Below, piece after piece: positions 26,509 to 35,340 of a stretch of 64,000 bases of DNA; position 1 is the first letter of the stretch; each line of letters begins with the position of its first letter. This DNA comes from Knoellia sp. p5-6-4. GTDB taxonomy: Bacteria > Actinomycetota > Actinomycetes > Actinomycetales > Dermatophilaceae. The translations under genes were made by a program, and so were the position numbers. Below the pieces are notes generated by a model that saw only the letters and a program-made list of their open reading frames with translations, did no database searches and was not told the DNA's origin. The stretch lies in assembly GCF_029222705.1 (NCBI RefSeq), contig NZ_JARGZF010000001.1, positions 1,174,437 through 1,238,436 on the forward strand. The letters run 5' to 3'.

Positions 26509-27602
26509 CCACCACCGACCTCGGTATGCCGGGCAGCTCGCCTCGCGCGGGCACCGACGCCGTTCCGCGCCTCCCCGAGGACGCCCCGAAGCAGACCAAG
26601 CGTGAGTTCACCTCCGACCAGGAGGTGCGCTGGTGCCCCGGTTGCGGCGACTACGCGATCCTCGCGGCGGTGCAGGGCTTCCTGCCGGAGCTGGGCCTGA
26701 GGCGGGAGAACATCGTCTTCGTCTCCGGCATCGGCTGCTCGAGCCGGTTCCCGTACTACCTCGACACCTACGGGATGCACTCCATCCACGGCCGCGCCCC
26801 GGCCATCGCGACCGGCCTGGCCACCAGCCGCGAAGACCTGGCGGTGTGGGTGGTCACCGGTGACGGCGACGCGCTCTCCATCGGCGGCAACCACCTCATC
26901 CACGCGCTGCGCCGCAACGTCAACCTCACGATCCTGCTGTTCAACAACCAGATCTACGGGCTGACCAAGGGCCAGTACTCCCCCACCTCGCACATCGGCG
27001 CCGTCACCAAGTCGACACCGCTCGGGTCGGTGGACCAGCCGTTCAACCCGGTCTCCCTCGCCCTCGGCGCCGAGGCAACCTTCGTCGCGCGCACCATGGA
27101 CTCCGACCGCAAGCACCTGACCGAGGTGCTGCGCCAGGCCGCCGAGCACCGCGGCACCGCCCTGGTGGAGATCTACCAGAACTGCCCGATCTTCAACGAC
27201 GGCGCCTTCGACCTCATCAAGGACCGCGAGCAGCAGGAGGCCCGCATCGTCCACCTGGTCGACGGGGAGCCGGTCCGGCTCGGCGCCGAGGGCGAGCGCC
27301 AGGTGCTCGTCCGCACCGGCGACGGCCTGGAGTTCGTGCCCGAGGCCGACGCCGACCAGGACGACGTCGTCGTCCACCGGGCCGGCGCCGACGACCCTGC
27401 CCAGGCGTTCGCGATCTCCCGGCTCGACACCCCGGAGATGACGCACGTGCCCATGGGCGTCTTTCGCAGCGTGGCCCGGCCGACCTACGACGACCTCGTG
27501 CGGGCCCAGGTCGGCTCCGCCGTCGAGAAGGCCGGCGGTCCCCCCACGGACGCCGACCTCGAGCGCCTCATCCACGGCAAAGACACCTGGACCGTCGCCT
27601 GA
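26505..27602 (+). CDS. korB: 2-oxoglutarate:ferredoxin oxidoreductase, beta subunit
   Basis: A 365-residue TPP-binding subunit. VTGDGDALSIGGNHLIHALRRN followed by NNQIYGLTKGQYSPTS is the ThDP/Mg motif. The Fe-S cysteines are in RWCPGCGDYA, GIGCSSRF and YQNCPIF, consistent with one [4Fe-4S] cluster. It overlaps korA by ATGA. It supplies reduced ferredoxin, which makes its head-to-head position beside the NADH-module-less nuo set notable. The C-terminal ~80 residues are acidic and less conserved. Confidence 0.94.
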   Translation: MTTTDLGMPGSSPRAGTDAVPRLPEDAPKQTKREFTSDQEVRWCPGCGDYAILAAVQGFLPELGLRRENIVFVSGIGCSSRFPYYLDTYGMHSIHGRAPAIATGLATSREDLAVWVVTGDGDALSIGGNHLIHALRRNVNLTILLFNNQIYGLTKGQYSPTSHIGAVTKSTPLGSVDQPFNPVSLALGAEATFVARTMDSDRKHLTEVLRQAAEHRGTALVEIYQNCPIFNDGAFDLIKDREQQEARIVHLVDGEPVRLGAEGERQVLVRTGDGLEFVPEADADQDDVVVHRAGADDPAQAFAISRLDTPEMTHVPMGVFRSVARPTYDDLVRAQVGSAVEKAGGPPTDADLERLIHGKDTWTVA

Positions 27603-27632
27603 TGGCCGCCGGCCGGTGAGCCGGGGTCGCCG

Positions 27633-28571
27633 GTGAGCCCGGACGCCCAGGGCGAGCTCCGGCGCGGCACGACCTACGGCTTCCTCGCGTATGCCATCTG
27701 GGGCGTCTTCCCGCTGTACTTCCATGCCCTCAAGCCGGCCGGCGCGTGGGAGATCCTCGCCCACCGCATCGTCTGGACCCTGGTCTTCTGCGCCCTCATC
27801 CTGCTCGTGCGCCGTGACCTCGCCTGGTCACGGCAGCTGGTGGCGCGACCCCGCCTGGCCGTAGGGGTCACCCTCGCAGCCCTGCTCATCGCCACGAACT
27901 GGGTCATCTACGTCTTCGCTGTGCTCACGGGTCGCACCACCGAGGCCGCCCTGGGCTACTTCCTCAACCCCATCGTGACGGTCGCCCTCGGCGTGCTCGT
28001 GCTGCGCGAGCGGCTGCGCCCGCTGCAGTGGGCCGCGGTCGCCATCGGGGCCGTCGCCGGGGTCTACCTGAGCGTCGTGGGCGGGCAGTTCCCGCTCATC
28101 GCGCTGAGCCTTGCCTTCTCCTTCGCCGCCTACGGCCTGGTCAAGAAGAAGGTCGGCGCCAGCCTCGACGCGATGCACTCGCTCGCCGCCGAGACGGCGG
28201 TGCTCTTCCCAGTGGCCGTCGTCGTGCTCGTGGTGCTGGGCGCGAGTGGTGGCACCACGTTCACCCAGGACGCACCCCTGCACCCCGCGCTGTTGCTCCT
28301 CGCCGGAGTCGTGACGGCCGTGCCGCTGCTCCTCTTCGCCGCTGCGGCACGCCGGATCCCCCTCACGACGGTCGGCCTGCTGCAGTTCATCACCCCGGTG
28401 CTGCAGCTCCTCTGCGGCGTGCTGCTCCTCGACGAGCACATGTCGACGGCCCGCTGGATCGGCTTCGGCATCGTCTGGGTGGCGCTCCTGGTCCTCAGCG
28501 TCGACATGCTGGCGAACCGGCCCGGTCGCCGCCGCTACCCGTCCATGGTGGTCGACGAGCCGGCGCCGTAG
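27633..28571 (+). CDS. rarD: RarD-type EamA transporter
   Basis: A 312-residue ten-helix drug/metabolite-superfamily permease. The start GTTYGFLAYAIWGVFPLYFHALKPAGAWEILAHRIVW is diagnostic of RarD, followed by TNWVIYVFAVLTGRTTEAALGYFLNP. Despite the name chloramphenicol-sensitive protein, the substrate is unknown. GTG start 30 bp after korB, so it may be read through from korAB. The last ~20 residues are cytoplasmic and basic. No functional link with korAB is evident. Confidence 0.9.
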   Translation: MSPDAQGELRRGTTYGFLAYAIWGVFPLYFHALKPAGAWEILAHRIVWTLVFCALILLVRRDLAWSRQLVARPRLAVGVTLAALLIATNWVIYVFAVLTGRTTEAALGYFLNPIVTVALGVLVLRERLRPLQWAAVAIGAVAGVYLSVVGGQFPLIALSLAFSFAAYGLVKKKVGASLDAMHSLAAETAVLFPVAVVVLVVLGASGGTTFTQDAPLHPALLLLAGVVTAVPLLLFAAAARRIPLTTVGLLQFITPVLQLLCGVLLLDEHMSTARWIGFGIVWVALLVLSVDMLANRPGRRRYPSMVVDEPAP

Positions 28572-28649
28572 GTCCAGTCACCGAAGGACCGGGGGTCGCC
28601 GCTGGACATGCCGGCGACCCCGCCGGTGTCGGCGGGGTGGGGGGCGGGG

Positions 28650-29892
28650 TCACGCTGGTTCCTGGGCGGCGCGCCTCGCGAGGAGCTCGTCGTAGGAGCC
28701 ACGGGTGAGGTCCCACTCGACCCGCTCCCCGTGCTCGTCCTTGACGACGCGGCCGGCGTAGCGGCGGGCGTGCACGACCGTGTGGTGCCGCTCGCAAAGG
28801 AGTGCCCCGTTGTCGAGGTTCGAGGGGCCGAGGTCTGCCCAGTGGACAAGGTGGTGGGCGTCGGTCCACTGCGGCGGCGCATCGCAACCGGGGTAGGTGC
28901 AGCCGCCGTCGCGGAGCCAGAGCCTCTTCGTCTGGGCGTCGCTGAAGTACCGCTTCTCCAGGCCCCAGTCCACGACCTCACCCTTGCGGCCGAGCACGAT
29001 CGGGATGACCGACCCGTCGCAGCACAACCGGCGCACGGTCTCGGGGCCCAGGTGGGTGCCGGCGTCGAGCCCGCCCAGGGTGGTCGCCGCCCCGAGCCCG
29101 TCGCGCAGGGACTCCCAGTCCATGGTCAGCAGCAGGGTGGGCTTGTTGGTCCTGCCCACCTCGTCGCCGGCCGCGACCGCCCGCCGCACCAACGTCACCA
29201 GGGCGTCGCCCCGTCTGCGGTCGCTGGAGCGCAGGTCGCGTTCCCCGTCGACCGGCTTCGGCGCCGACAACGGCCCCAATGCCGCCTCCAGGACCGCCTT
29301 GCCCTCGACGTCGAGGGTCAGCCGGTACTCGAAGGTGTCGGCCCCGGTGTCCCGCGGCTGGGACAGCGCGACGAACGCCTTGCCCAGGTTCTGCTGGTCC
29401 TGCAGGACATCGTCCAGCCCGTAGCGGCCAGCATCGCCGGGCGCAGCTGCCGGCAGGCCCGCGGGCCCTGTTCGGCGGCCAGGCCGACCAGCCCCTCCAG
29501 CACATGCGGCTCTGCGCCCTCGGCCAGCAGCGGCCGCAGCTCCTCGAACTCGGACTGACCTGCTTCTGGAACGCCTGCGCCACCGCGACCACGCTCCCGG
29601 CCCCACCCGCCCTCGTCGAGGGGGCGTGAGTCCGCACCCACTGGGTCACCGACATCGCCGCCGGCCCACCGGAGGTCTCCCCACGCTCCATCGCCTCTCG
29701 CACCACGGCCACCCGCCCCGCGTCGCACGCCATGCCCAGCGCGTCCACCTCGCCCAACAACCCGGCCAGCCCCTCCGGCCCACCACCAGAGGGCGCCTGC
29801 CACAGCACCTCCCCCATGGCACGGACCACCTCGGCGGCAGCCGCGAGCAACTCGCGACACTGCGCGAGACACAGGCCGGCGTTCCCCTCCAT
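28650..29892 (-). pseudogene. DUF222/HNH endonuclease gene with two frameshifts
   Basis: A 13E12-like DUF222-HNH protein read in three frames. It begins at ATG 29892 (MEGNAGLCLAQCRELL, VLWQAPSGGGPEGLAGLLGEV) and runs to AQAFQKQ near 29565. It shifts frame to QSEFEELRPLLAEGAEPHVLEGL, and near 29430 shifts again to YGLDDVLQDQQNLGKAFVALS. The last frame carries the HNH module: CTYPGCDAPPQWTDAHHLVHWADLG, then NGALLCERHHTVVHARR. Each shift fits loss of one base (or gain of two). The HNH residues remain intact, so decay is recent or the shifts are sequencing errors. A second, truncated copy lies at 60883. Confidence 0.8.
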
Positions 29893-30174
29893 GACGACAA
29901 CACTAGAGGCGACCACCGACAGCGCAACGAACTCAGTGAGGACGAAAGCCGTTGTAGCGCAATGCGATCCGACGGCATACCCATCTCCTGCGTGCAACCC
30001 AACGACCACGTTCTGTGGATGGCGCGACCGACCGGAACCGCCTGTGTACAGGCTGGCCCGGAATTGGGCTCGCCCGCGCCGGCCTCGCTTGGGGTACGGT
30101 CGCGAGGTTGTTCGGGGAGCGCTGCGGTTCCGGGTGACCTCCCAGACCTTCCAACCCGGAAGTAGGTCTCATCG
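29893..30174 (-). repeat. 5' leader shared with the second DUF222 copy, plus divergent intergenic region
   Basis: On the minus strand the ~130 bp before the DUF222 start resemble the plus-strand bases before 60883. TGTTGTCGTCATGGAGGG is identical apart from one position upstream, and CCATCCACAG occurs about 130 bp before the ATG in both. This looks like the promoter/leader of a dispersed gene family. The remainder, up to the VOC gene at 30175, holds no gene that I can see. Confidence 0.55.
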
Positions 30175-30552
30175 ATGGCTTGTCGGATCAGTGAGCTCGT
30201 GCTCGGTTGCCGCGACCCCGAAGCGCTGGCGCGGTTCTGGTGCGAGGTCCTGGACTTCGTCGTGCTCGATCGCGAGGAGGGTTGCATCGAGATCGGGCCG
30301 CGCGAGGGGTTCGGCGGTCCGCAGCCGACGATCATCCTCAGCCGCAGGGATGAGCCCGAGAAGGGGAAGTCCCGGCTGCACATCGATGTCAACGCCACCG
30401 ACCGCGACCAGGACGCCGAGCTCGAACGCCTCCTGGAGCTCGGTGCCCGTCCGGCGGACATCGGCCAGACAGGGCAGGAGCAGTGGCACGTGCTGGCCGA
30501 CCCCGAAGGCAACGAGTTCTGCCTGCTCAAGGCGCGCCTCGCCCCGCTGTGA
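30175..30552 (+). CDS. VOC-superfamily (glyoxalase-like) protein
   Basis: A 125-residue single-module vicinal-oxygen-chelate protein. ISELVLGCRDPEALARFWCEVLDF is the usual first beta-alpha-beta unit, and HIDVNATDRDQDAELERLLELGA with WHVLADPEGNEFCLL the second. His and Glu that could bind metal are present (HIDV, GNEFC). The substrate is unknown; relatives include resistance proteins and dioxygenases, and many are annotated only as glyoxalase-like. The gene stands alone between divergent and convergent neighbours. Confidence 0.85.
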   Translation: MACRISELVLGCRDPEALARFWCEVLDFVVLDREEGCIEIGPREGFGGPQPTIILSRRDEPEKGKSRLHIDVNATDRDQDAELERLLELGARPADIGQTGQEQWHVLADPEGNEFCLLKARLAPL

Positions 30553-30598
30553 CGCCCTGCACCAGCCGGCGTCCAGGTGCCCGGCGTGCCGCCGACGG

Positions 30599-31933
30599 TC
30601 ACCGCGTGCCGAGCACCTGGTCGAGGTAGCTGTTGCGGAACAGCCCACCGGGGTCCAGCTCCTCCCGCACGCGCAGGAAGTCGTCGAACCGCGGGTAGAG
30701 CGGCCGCAGGCGCGCCGCGTCCAGCGTGTGCAGCTTGCCCCAGTGCGGTCGGCCCGAGTGCTCGGCGACGATCGCCTCGAACGCCGCGAAGTACCGGCGG
30801 TGGTCCATCCGCCGGTACTGGTGCACGGCGACATACGCGGTGTCCCGCTCGTATGCCGTGGACAGCCACACGTCGTCGGCTGCCAGGAAGCGGACCTCCA
30901 CGGGAAAGGGCAGCGCCTCGTCATGGCGGTCCACCCAGTCCCGCAGCTCGAGCAGCACGTCGGCGACGACCGCCCGCGGCACCGCGTACTCGCTCTCGAC
31001 GAACCGCACGGCACGGTTGGAGCAGAAGACCCGCCAGGAGTCGTCGGTGAACTCGCGGGCCGCCAGGGCGCGGGCCGTCAGCTGGTTGAGGCGCGGCACC
31101 ACCGAGGGCCAGCGGGCACTCGCCCGGTTGGCGAGCTCGAAGACACCGTTGGCGAGCAGCTCGTCGTCGACCCACGCACGCCACGGCGCCAGCGGCCCCG
31201 GGTCGGGCTCGCTCCCCACGCGGTTGTTGCGCTTCGTGAGGGTCCGGCCGGTGTGCGGGAACCAGTAGAGCTCGAAGTGGTCGTTGCCCTCTGCCTCCTC
31301 CTGCACCCGCTCGAGCAGCGGCAGCAACGGCTCCGGCCGCTCCACCGCATGCAGGCGGAAGGAGGGCACGCACTGCAGCTCGACCTCGGTGACCACCCCG
31401 AGTGCGCCGAGTCCCACCCGGGCGGCCTCGAAGACGTCGGGGTGCTGGTGCGCGGAGCACTCCAGCACCGAGCCGTCGGCCAGCACCATCGTCAGCCCCC
31501 TGACGGCAGAGGCGATGCCGTGCAGCCGCGCACCGGTGCCGTGGGTCCCCGTCGCGATCGCACCGGACAGGCTCTGCCGGTCGATGTCGCCGAGGTTGGG
31601 CAGGGCCAGCCCGGCAGCCTCGAGCGCAGGGTTGAGGTGGCGCAGGCGGGTGCCGGCGAGCACGCGCACCCGCCCGGTGGCACGCTCGACCCCGGTGACC
31701 CCCGCGAGGTGGTCGAGGCGCAGCATCACGCCGTCGGTGACCGCAGCGGGCGTGAACGAGTGACCCGCACCCACCGGCCGCACCCTGAGCCCGCGGGCTG
31801 CGGCGGAGGCGACGACCGTCGCGACGTCGCCGACATCCTTGGCCTGGGCGACCTCGGCGGGCCAGGCCGACTGGTTGCCCGCCCAGTTGCGCCACTGGGT
31901 GCCCGAGCGGCTCGAGCCGGTGCCCGGCCTCAT
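30599..31933 (-). CDS. FAD-linked sugar-lactone oxidase (D-arabinono-1,4-lactone oxidase family)
   Basis: A 444-residue flavoprotein. The FAD-binding PCMH domain shows LRVRPVGAGHSFTPAAVTDG and SLSGAIATGTHGTG. The C-terminal ALO domain ends with the HWGKLHTLDAA motif and DDFLRVREELDPGGLF. Relatives oxidise sugar lactones or alditols with oxygen. The ATG at 31933 has GAGAGGG upstream and lies 13 bp after the PLP-enzyme stop, so the two are an operon. The physiological substrate here is unknown. Confidence 0.87.
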   Translation of the reverse strand: MRPGTGSSRSGTQWRNWAGNQSAWPAEVAQAKDVGDVATVVASAAARGLRVRPVGAGHSFTPAAVTDGVMLRLDHLAGVTGVERATGRVRVLAGTRLRHLNPALEAAGLALPNLGDIDRQSLSGAIATGTHGTGARLHGIASAVRGLTMVLADGSVLECSAHQHPDVFEAARVGLGALGVVTEVELQCVPSFRLHAVERPEPLLPLLERVQEEAEGNDHFELYWFPHTGRTLTKRNNRVGSEPDPGPLAPWRAWVDDELLANGVFELANRASARWPSVVPRLNQLTARALAAREFTDDSWRVFCSNRAVRFVESEYAVPRAVVADVLLELRDWVDRHDEALPFPVEVRFLAADDVWLSTAYERDTAYVAVHQYRRMDHRRYFAAFEAIVAEHSGRPHWGKLHTLDAARLRPLYPRFDDFLRVREELDPGGLFRNSYLDQVLGTR

Positions 31934-31946
31934 CCGGCAGGCCCTC

Positions 31947-33116
31947 TCATCCGAAGTTCGCCGCCTCTCCGCGGTAGGTCGGCACCCGGTCGACGAGCTC
32001 GTCCCCCCGCACCAGGTGCAGCTCGTCGAACCGTTCGCACAGCTCACCGGCCTTGGCGTGGCGGAACCACACGCGGTCGCCGATGCCGAGCCCGTCGGCC
32101 GCAGGCCCGCGCAGCGGTGTCTGCACCTCGCCAGCCCCCTCGGAACGCAGCAGCCGCAGGCCGCGCGGCGCCAGCACCGAGGGGCTGCGGGACCAGCCGG
32201 GCGGGCCCGACGCGGTGTAGCCGCCGCCGAACACCGTGACGACCCCCGGCGCGGGACGGCGCACCACGGGCAGCGCGAAGGCCGCAGCGGGGCGGGGCCG
32301 GAACGACCGGTAGCCGTCGAACAGCGTGGGGCCGAAGAGCCCTGAGCCGGCGGCCAGCTCGGTCAGGGACGGGTCCCGCGACGCGACGTGGAGGCTGCCC
32401 GTGCCACCGCCGTTGACGAACTCCAGCGTCGCCACGTCCCGCACGGCGGCGACCACCTCGGCGCGGCGGCCCAGCAGGTCCCGCGTGGAGCGGGCCTTCA
32501 CCAGGCGAACGGCTGGCGAGGAGTCGGGCAGCCCCGCCACCTGGGCGTCGTAGAACATCAGGCCCACCACGTCCAGCCCGGCTGCCTGCGCCGCCCGGGC
32601 GACCGCCACCACCTGTCCCGCCGACCGCAGGGGCGAGCGCCGCACTCCCAGGTGGAGCGAACCGACCCGCAGGGAGGCGTCGACATCGACGGCGACCCGC
32701 AGCGGGTGCGGCCGCTGCAGCGCCGCGAGGAAGGCCACGTGCTCGACGCTGTCGACGGTCACGGTGACCTGCGCAGCCGCGTGGCCGTTGGCGGCGAGGG
32801 ACTCGAGCGCCTCGCGGTCCGCGCTCGGGTAGGCCACGAACAGGTCGGTGAACCCGTCGGCCGCCAACCAGAGCGCCTCTCTCACGGAGTAGGCCATGAC
32901 GCCACGGAACCCGGGCCGGTCGAGGGCCCTGCGCAGCAGCGCGCGGCAGCGCACCGACTTCGAGGCCACCCGCACCGGCTTTCCCGCCGCCCGGCGCACC
33001 AGGTCGGCAGCGTTGGCGTCGAAGGCCTCGAGGTCGACCAGGGCCAGCGGCGCAGCCCTGCCGGCCGTCGCGCGCTCCCAGCTGCCGGTCACGGGGCCGA
33101 CTCTACTGAGCGGCAT
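31947..33116 (-). CDS. PLP-dependent alanine racemase-like / D-threonine aldolase-like enzyme
   Basis: A 389-residue fold-type III PLP protein. LALVDLEAFDANAADLVRRA and KPVRVASKSVRCRALLRRAL (probable PLP lysine) make up the racemase N-domain start. EFVNGGGTGSLH resembles the phosphate-binding turn and the C-terminal domain is D-serine dehydratase-like. It is usually annotated as amino-acid deaminase/aldolase. I recall it being paired with the lactone oxidase in other Actinobacteria, as here. ATG 33116; the precise reaction is unknown. Confidence 0.8.
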   Translation of the reverse strand: MPLSRVGPVTGSWERATAGRAAPLALVDLEAFDANAADLVRRAAGKPVRVASKSVRCRALLRRALDRPGFRGVMAYSVREALWLAADGFTDLFVAYPSADREALESLAANGHAAAQVTVTVDSVEHVAFLAALQRPHPLRVAVDVDASLRVGSLHLGVRRSPLRSAGQVVAVARAAQAAGLDVVGLMFYDAQVAGLPDSSPAVRLVKARSTRDLLGRRAEVVAAVRDVATLEFVNGGGTGSLHVASRDPSLTELAAGSGLFGPTLFDGYRSFRPRPAAAFALPVVRRPAPGVVTVFGGGYTASGPPGWSRSPSVLAPRGLRLLRSEGAGEVQTPLRGPAADGLGIGDRVWFRHAKAGELCERFDELHLVRGDELVDRVPTYRGEAANFG

Positions 33117-33145
33117 ACCGGCGCCGGGGCGTGTCTTGAACCTCT

Positions 33146-33167
33146 GATCACCGGTTGTTCACCTGCG
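33146..33167 (+). promoter_or_regulatory. PHO box (PhoP-binding direct repeat) upstream of phoX
   Basis: GATCACCGGTT and GTTCACCTGCG are two tandem 11-base units matching the actinobacterial PHO-box unit GTTCACCnnnn (first unit one mismatch). A candidate -10, TAGGTT, lies at 33195-33200. The box is about 75 bp upstream of phoX, so the gene is probably induced by phosphate starvation through PhoR-PhoP. It could also affect the divergent PLP-enzyme operon. Confidence 0.65.
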
Positions 33168-33240
33168 AGCCGCCCGGCGGCACGAGCCGGTCCCTAGGTT
33201 GACGCGCGGACACCACCGTCCTTTGACCGATGGAGGAACC

Positions 33241-35265
33241 ATGACCGCACCGGCGCCGCAGCGCACCGTGCTCCCCCTGATCCCGACCGGCCGGGCCGCC
33301 CACCCCGGCGGCCGCTCGGCGATGACCTGCCACTTCCGCTGTGACGACGCCTGCAGCAAGCCGGTGCCGAACCCCAGTGACAACACCTACTTCGGCGACG
33401 TCGTCGCCGCGGGCGGGTCCCGCCGCAGTGTCCTCAAGGGCGGCGGCCTGGTCGCCGCCGTCGTCGGTCTCACCGCGGCGACCGGCACCCGGGCAGCCGC
33501 GGCCGCCCCTGCCGCGGCCCCCACCGTGAGCGGCTCGACCACCAGGTCCCCGTTCGGCTTCACGCCCATCGCGCCGCAGCCGGAGGGGCTGGACGAGGTC
33601 GTCGTCCCGGACGGCTTCACGTGGTCGACGATCATCTCGTGGGGCGACCCGATCCTCGCCGACGCGCCGGACTTCGACTTCGACCGGCAGAGCGCGGCCG
33701 CCCAGGAAGGCCAGTTCGGCTACAACAACGACTACATCGGCCTGATCCGCACCAAGGACCAGAACACCGCGGTGCTCGTCGCCAACAACGAGTACACCAA
33801 CGACGAGCTCATGTTCCGCGGCTACACCGGCAGCGGGTCCCTCACCCCCGAGCAGATCCGGATCACCATGGCCGCGCACGGCATGTCGGTCGTGGAGCTG
33901 CGTCGCAAGGGGGCGTCGCGCCCGTGGGAGCACGTCAAGGGCGCCCCGCTCAACCGCCGCGTCACCGCCACCACCGCCTTCGACGTCGACGGTCCGGCTG
34001 CCGGGCACCCGCTGCTGCGGACCAGCGCGGACCCCAGCGGCCGCCGGGTGCTCGGCACCATCGGCAACTGCGCGGGCGGCACGACCCCGTGGGGCACGGT
34101 GCTCTCCGGCGAGGAGAACTTCCAGGGGTACTTCAAGGCCTCCTCGACCCCCGCGGACCAGGACGCCGCCTACCGCCGCTACGGCATCACGGGGTCGGGC
34201 CGCGGCTGGGAGCGGGTCGACGACCGCTTCGACACCGGGGCCGAGCCCAACGAGGTCAACCGCTTCGGCTACGTCGTCGAGCTCGACCCGTCCGACCCGA
34301 CCAGCACCCCGGTCAAGCACACGGCGCTCGGCCGCCTCAAGCACGAGGGCGCCAACGTGACCATCGCCCCCGACGGGCGGGTGGTCGCCTACACCGGTGA
34401 CGACGAGCGCTTCGACTACCTCTACAAGTTCGTCTCGCACGGCCGCTACCGGCCCGGCGACTCGGCGCAGGCCCGGGCGAACAACCTCACGCTGCTCTCC
34501 TCCGGTGACCTCTACGTCGCGAAGTTCACCGGGGACGGCTTCGAGGACGGCGTGGCCGACGGCACCGGCACGTGGTTGCCGCTCGTCGTCGACAACGAGA
34601 GCCAGGTGCCCGGCATGACCGTCGCCGAGGTGCTCATCTGGACCCGCCTCGCCGCCGACAAGGTCGGCCCCACGAAGATGGACCGCCCCGAGGACGTCGA
34701 GACCAACCCGGTCAACGGCCGCACCTACGTGGCGTGCACCAACAACACGCGGCGTGTGCCCTCGCAGATCGACGAGGCCAACCCGCGCGCCAACAACAAG
34801 CACGGCCACGTCATCGAGATCACCCCCGACCGCGGCGACGACACGACCACCGGCTTCACGTGGAAGATCGTGCTCATCGCCGGCGACCCGGCCGACCCGG
34901 CGACCTACTTCAACGGCTACGACCGTTTCGAGGTCTCGCCGATCTCGTGCCCCGACAACGTCGCCTTCGACCGTGAGGGGAACCTCTGGATCGCCACCGA
35001 CGGCAACGCCCTCGGCCACTGCGACGGCATGTACCTCATGCCGCTCACGGGCACGCACAAGGGCCACCTGCAGCAGTTCCTCTCGGTCCCTGCCTGGGCC
35101 GAGTGCTGCGGCCCGCTCATCACGTGGGACGACAGGACGGTGCTCGCCGCCGTGCAGCACCCCGGCGAGGTCGACGGCGCCTCCCCGGACAACCCGCGCA
35201 GCCAGTTCCCCTACAAGGGCGACGGCCAGCCGCGGCCGAGCGTCATCCAGGTGCACCCGGCCTGA
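33241..35265 (+). CDS. phoX: PhoX-family (DUF839) alkaline phosphatase, Tat-exported
   Basis: A 674-residue protein of the PhoX/DUF839 family: Ca/Fe-dependent secreted phosphatases that release phosphate from organic esters. A conserved N-terminal stretch, CHFRCDDACSKPVPNPSDN, precedes a Tat signal, SRRSVLKGGGLVAAVVGLTA (twin Arg near 61-62). The body has FGYNNDYIGLIRT, NNEYTN, GNCAGGTTPWGTVLSGEENF and the end motif SCPDNVAFDREGNLWIATDG. GGAGG precedes ATG 33241. The PHO box upstream supports a role in phosphate scavenging. It is monocistronic, closed by a 17-bp hairpin. Confidence 0.9.
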   Translation: MTAPAPQRTVLPLIPTGRAAHPGGRSAMTCHFRCDDACSKPVPNPSDNTYFGDVVAAGGSRRSVLKGGGLVAAVVGLTAATGTRAAAAAPAAAPTVSGSTTRSPFGFTPIAPQPEGLDEVVVPDGFTWSTIISWGDPILADAPDFDFDRQSAAAQEGQFGYNNDYIGLIRTKDQNTAVLVANNEYTNDELMFRGYTGSGSLTPEQIRITMAAHGMSVVELRRKGASRPWEHVKGAPLNRRVTATTAFDVDGPAAGHPLLRTSADPSGRRVLGTIGNCAGGTTPWGTVLSGEENFQGYFKASSTPADQDAAYRRYGITGSGRGWERVDDRFDTGAEPNEVNRFGYVVELDPSDPTSTPVKHTALGRLKHEGANVTIAPDGRVVAYTGDDERFDYLYKFVSHGRYRPGDSAQARANNLTLLSSGDLYVAKFTGDGFEDGVADGTGTWLPLVVDNESQVPGMTVAEVLIWTRLAADKVGPTKMDRPEDVETNPVNGRTYVACTNNTRRVPSQIDEANPRANNKHGHVIEITPDRGDDTTTGFTWKIVLIAGDPADPATYFNGYDRFEVSPISCPDNVAFDREGNLWIATDGNALGHCDGMYLMPLTGTHKGHLQQFLSVPAWAECCGPLITWDDRTVLAAVQHPGEVDGASPDNPRSQFPYKGDGQPRPSVIQVHPA

Positions 35266-35277
35266 GGACAGACGCAC

Positions 35278-35311
35278 GAAGGGGCGGCCACCGCGCGGTG
35301 GCCGCCCCTTC
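35278..35311. terminator. Bidirectional hairpin between phoX and polyprenyl synthase
   Basis: The 17 bases 35278-35294 are the exact reverse complement of 35295-35311, starting GAAGGGGCGG and ending CCGCCCCTTC. Outside it, GCACGAA and TTCGTGC nearly extend the stem. It lies between convergent genes and can serve both, with short pyrimidine-rich tails. Confidence 0.8.
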
Positions 35312-35340
35312 TTCGTGCGCTCAGACGGTATGCCGCGTGG

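Noticed and set aside
28608-29558. Plus-strand open frame opposite the DUF222 gene
   Set aside because: Low-complexity shadow of the frameshifted minus-strand gene, with no domain signature.
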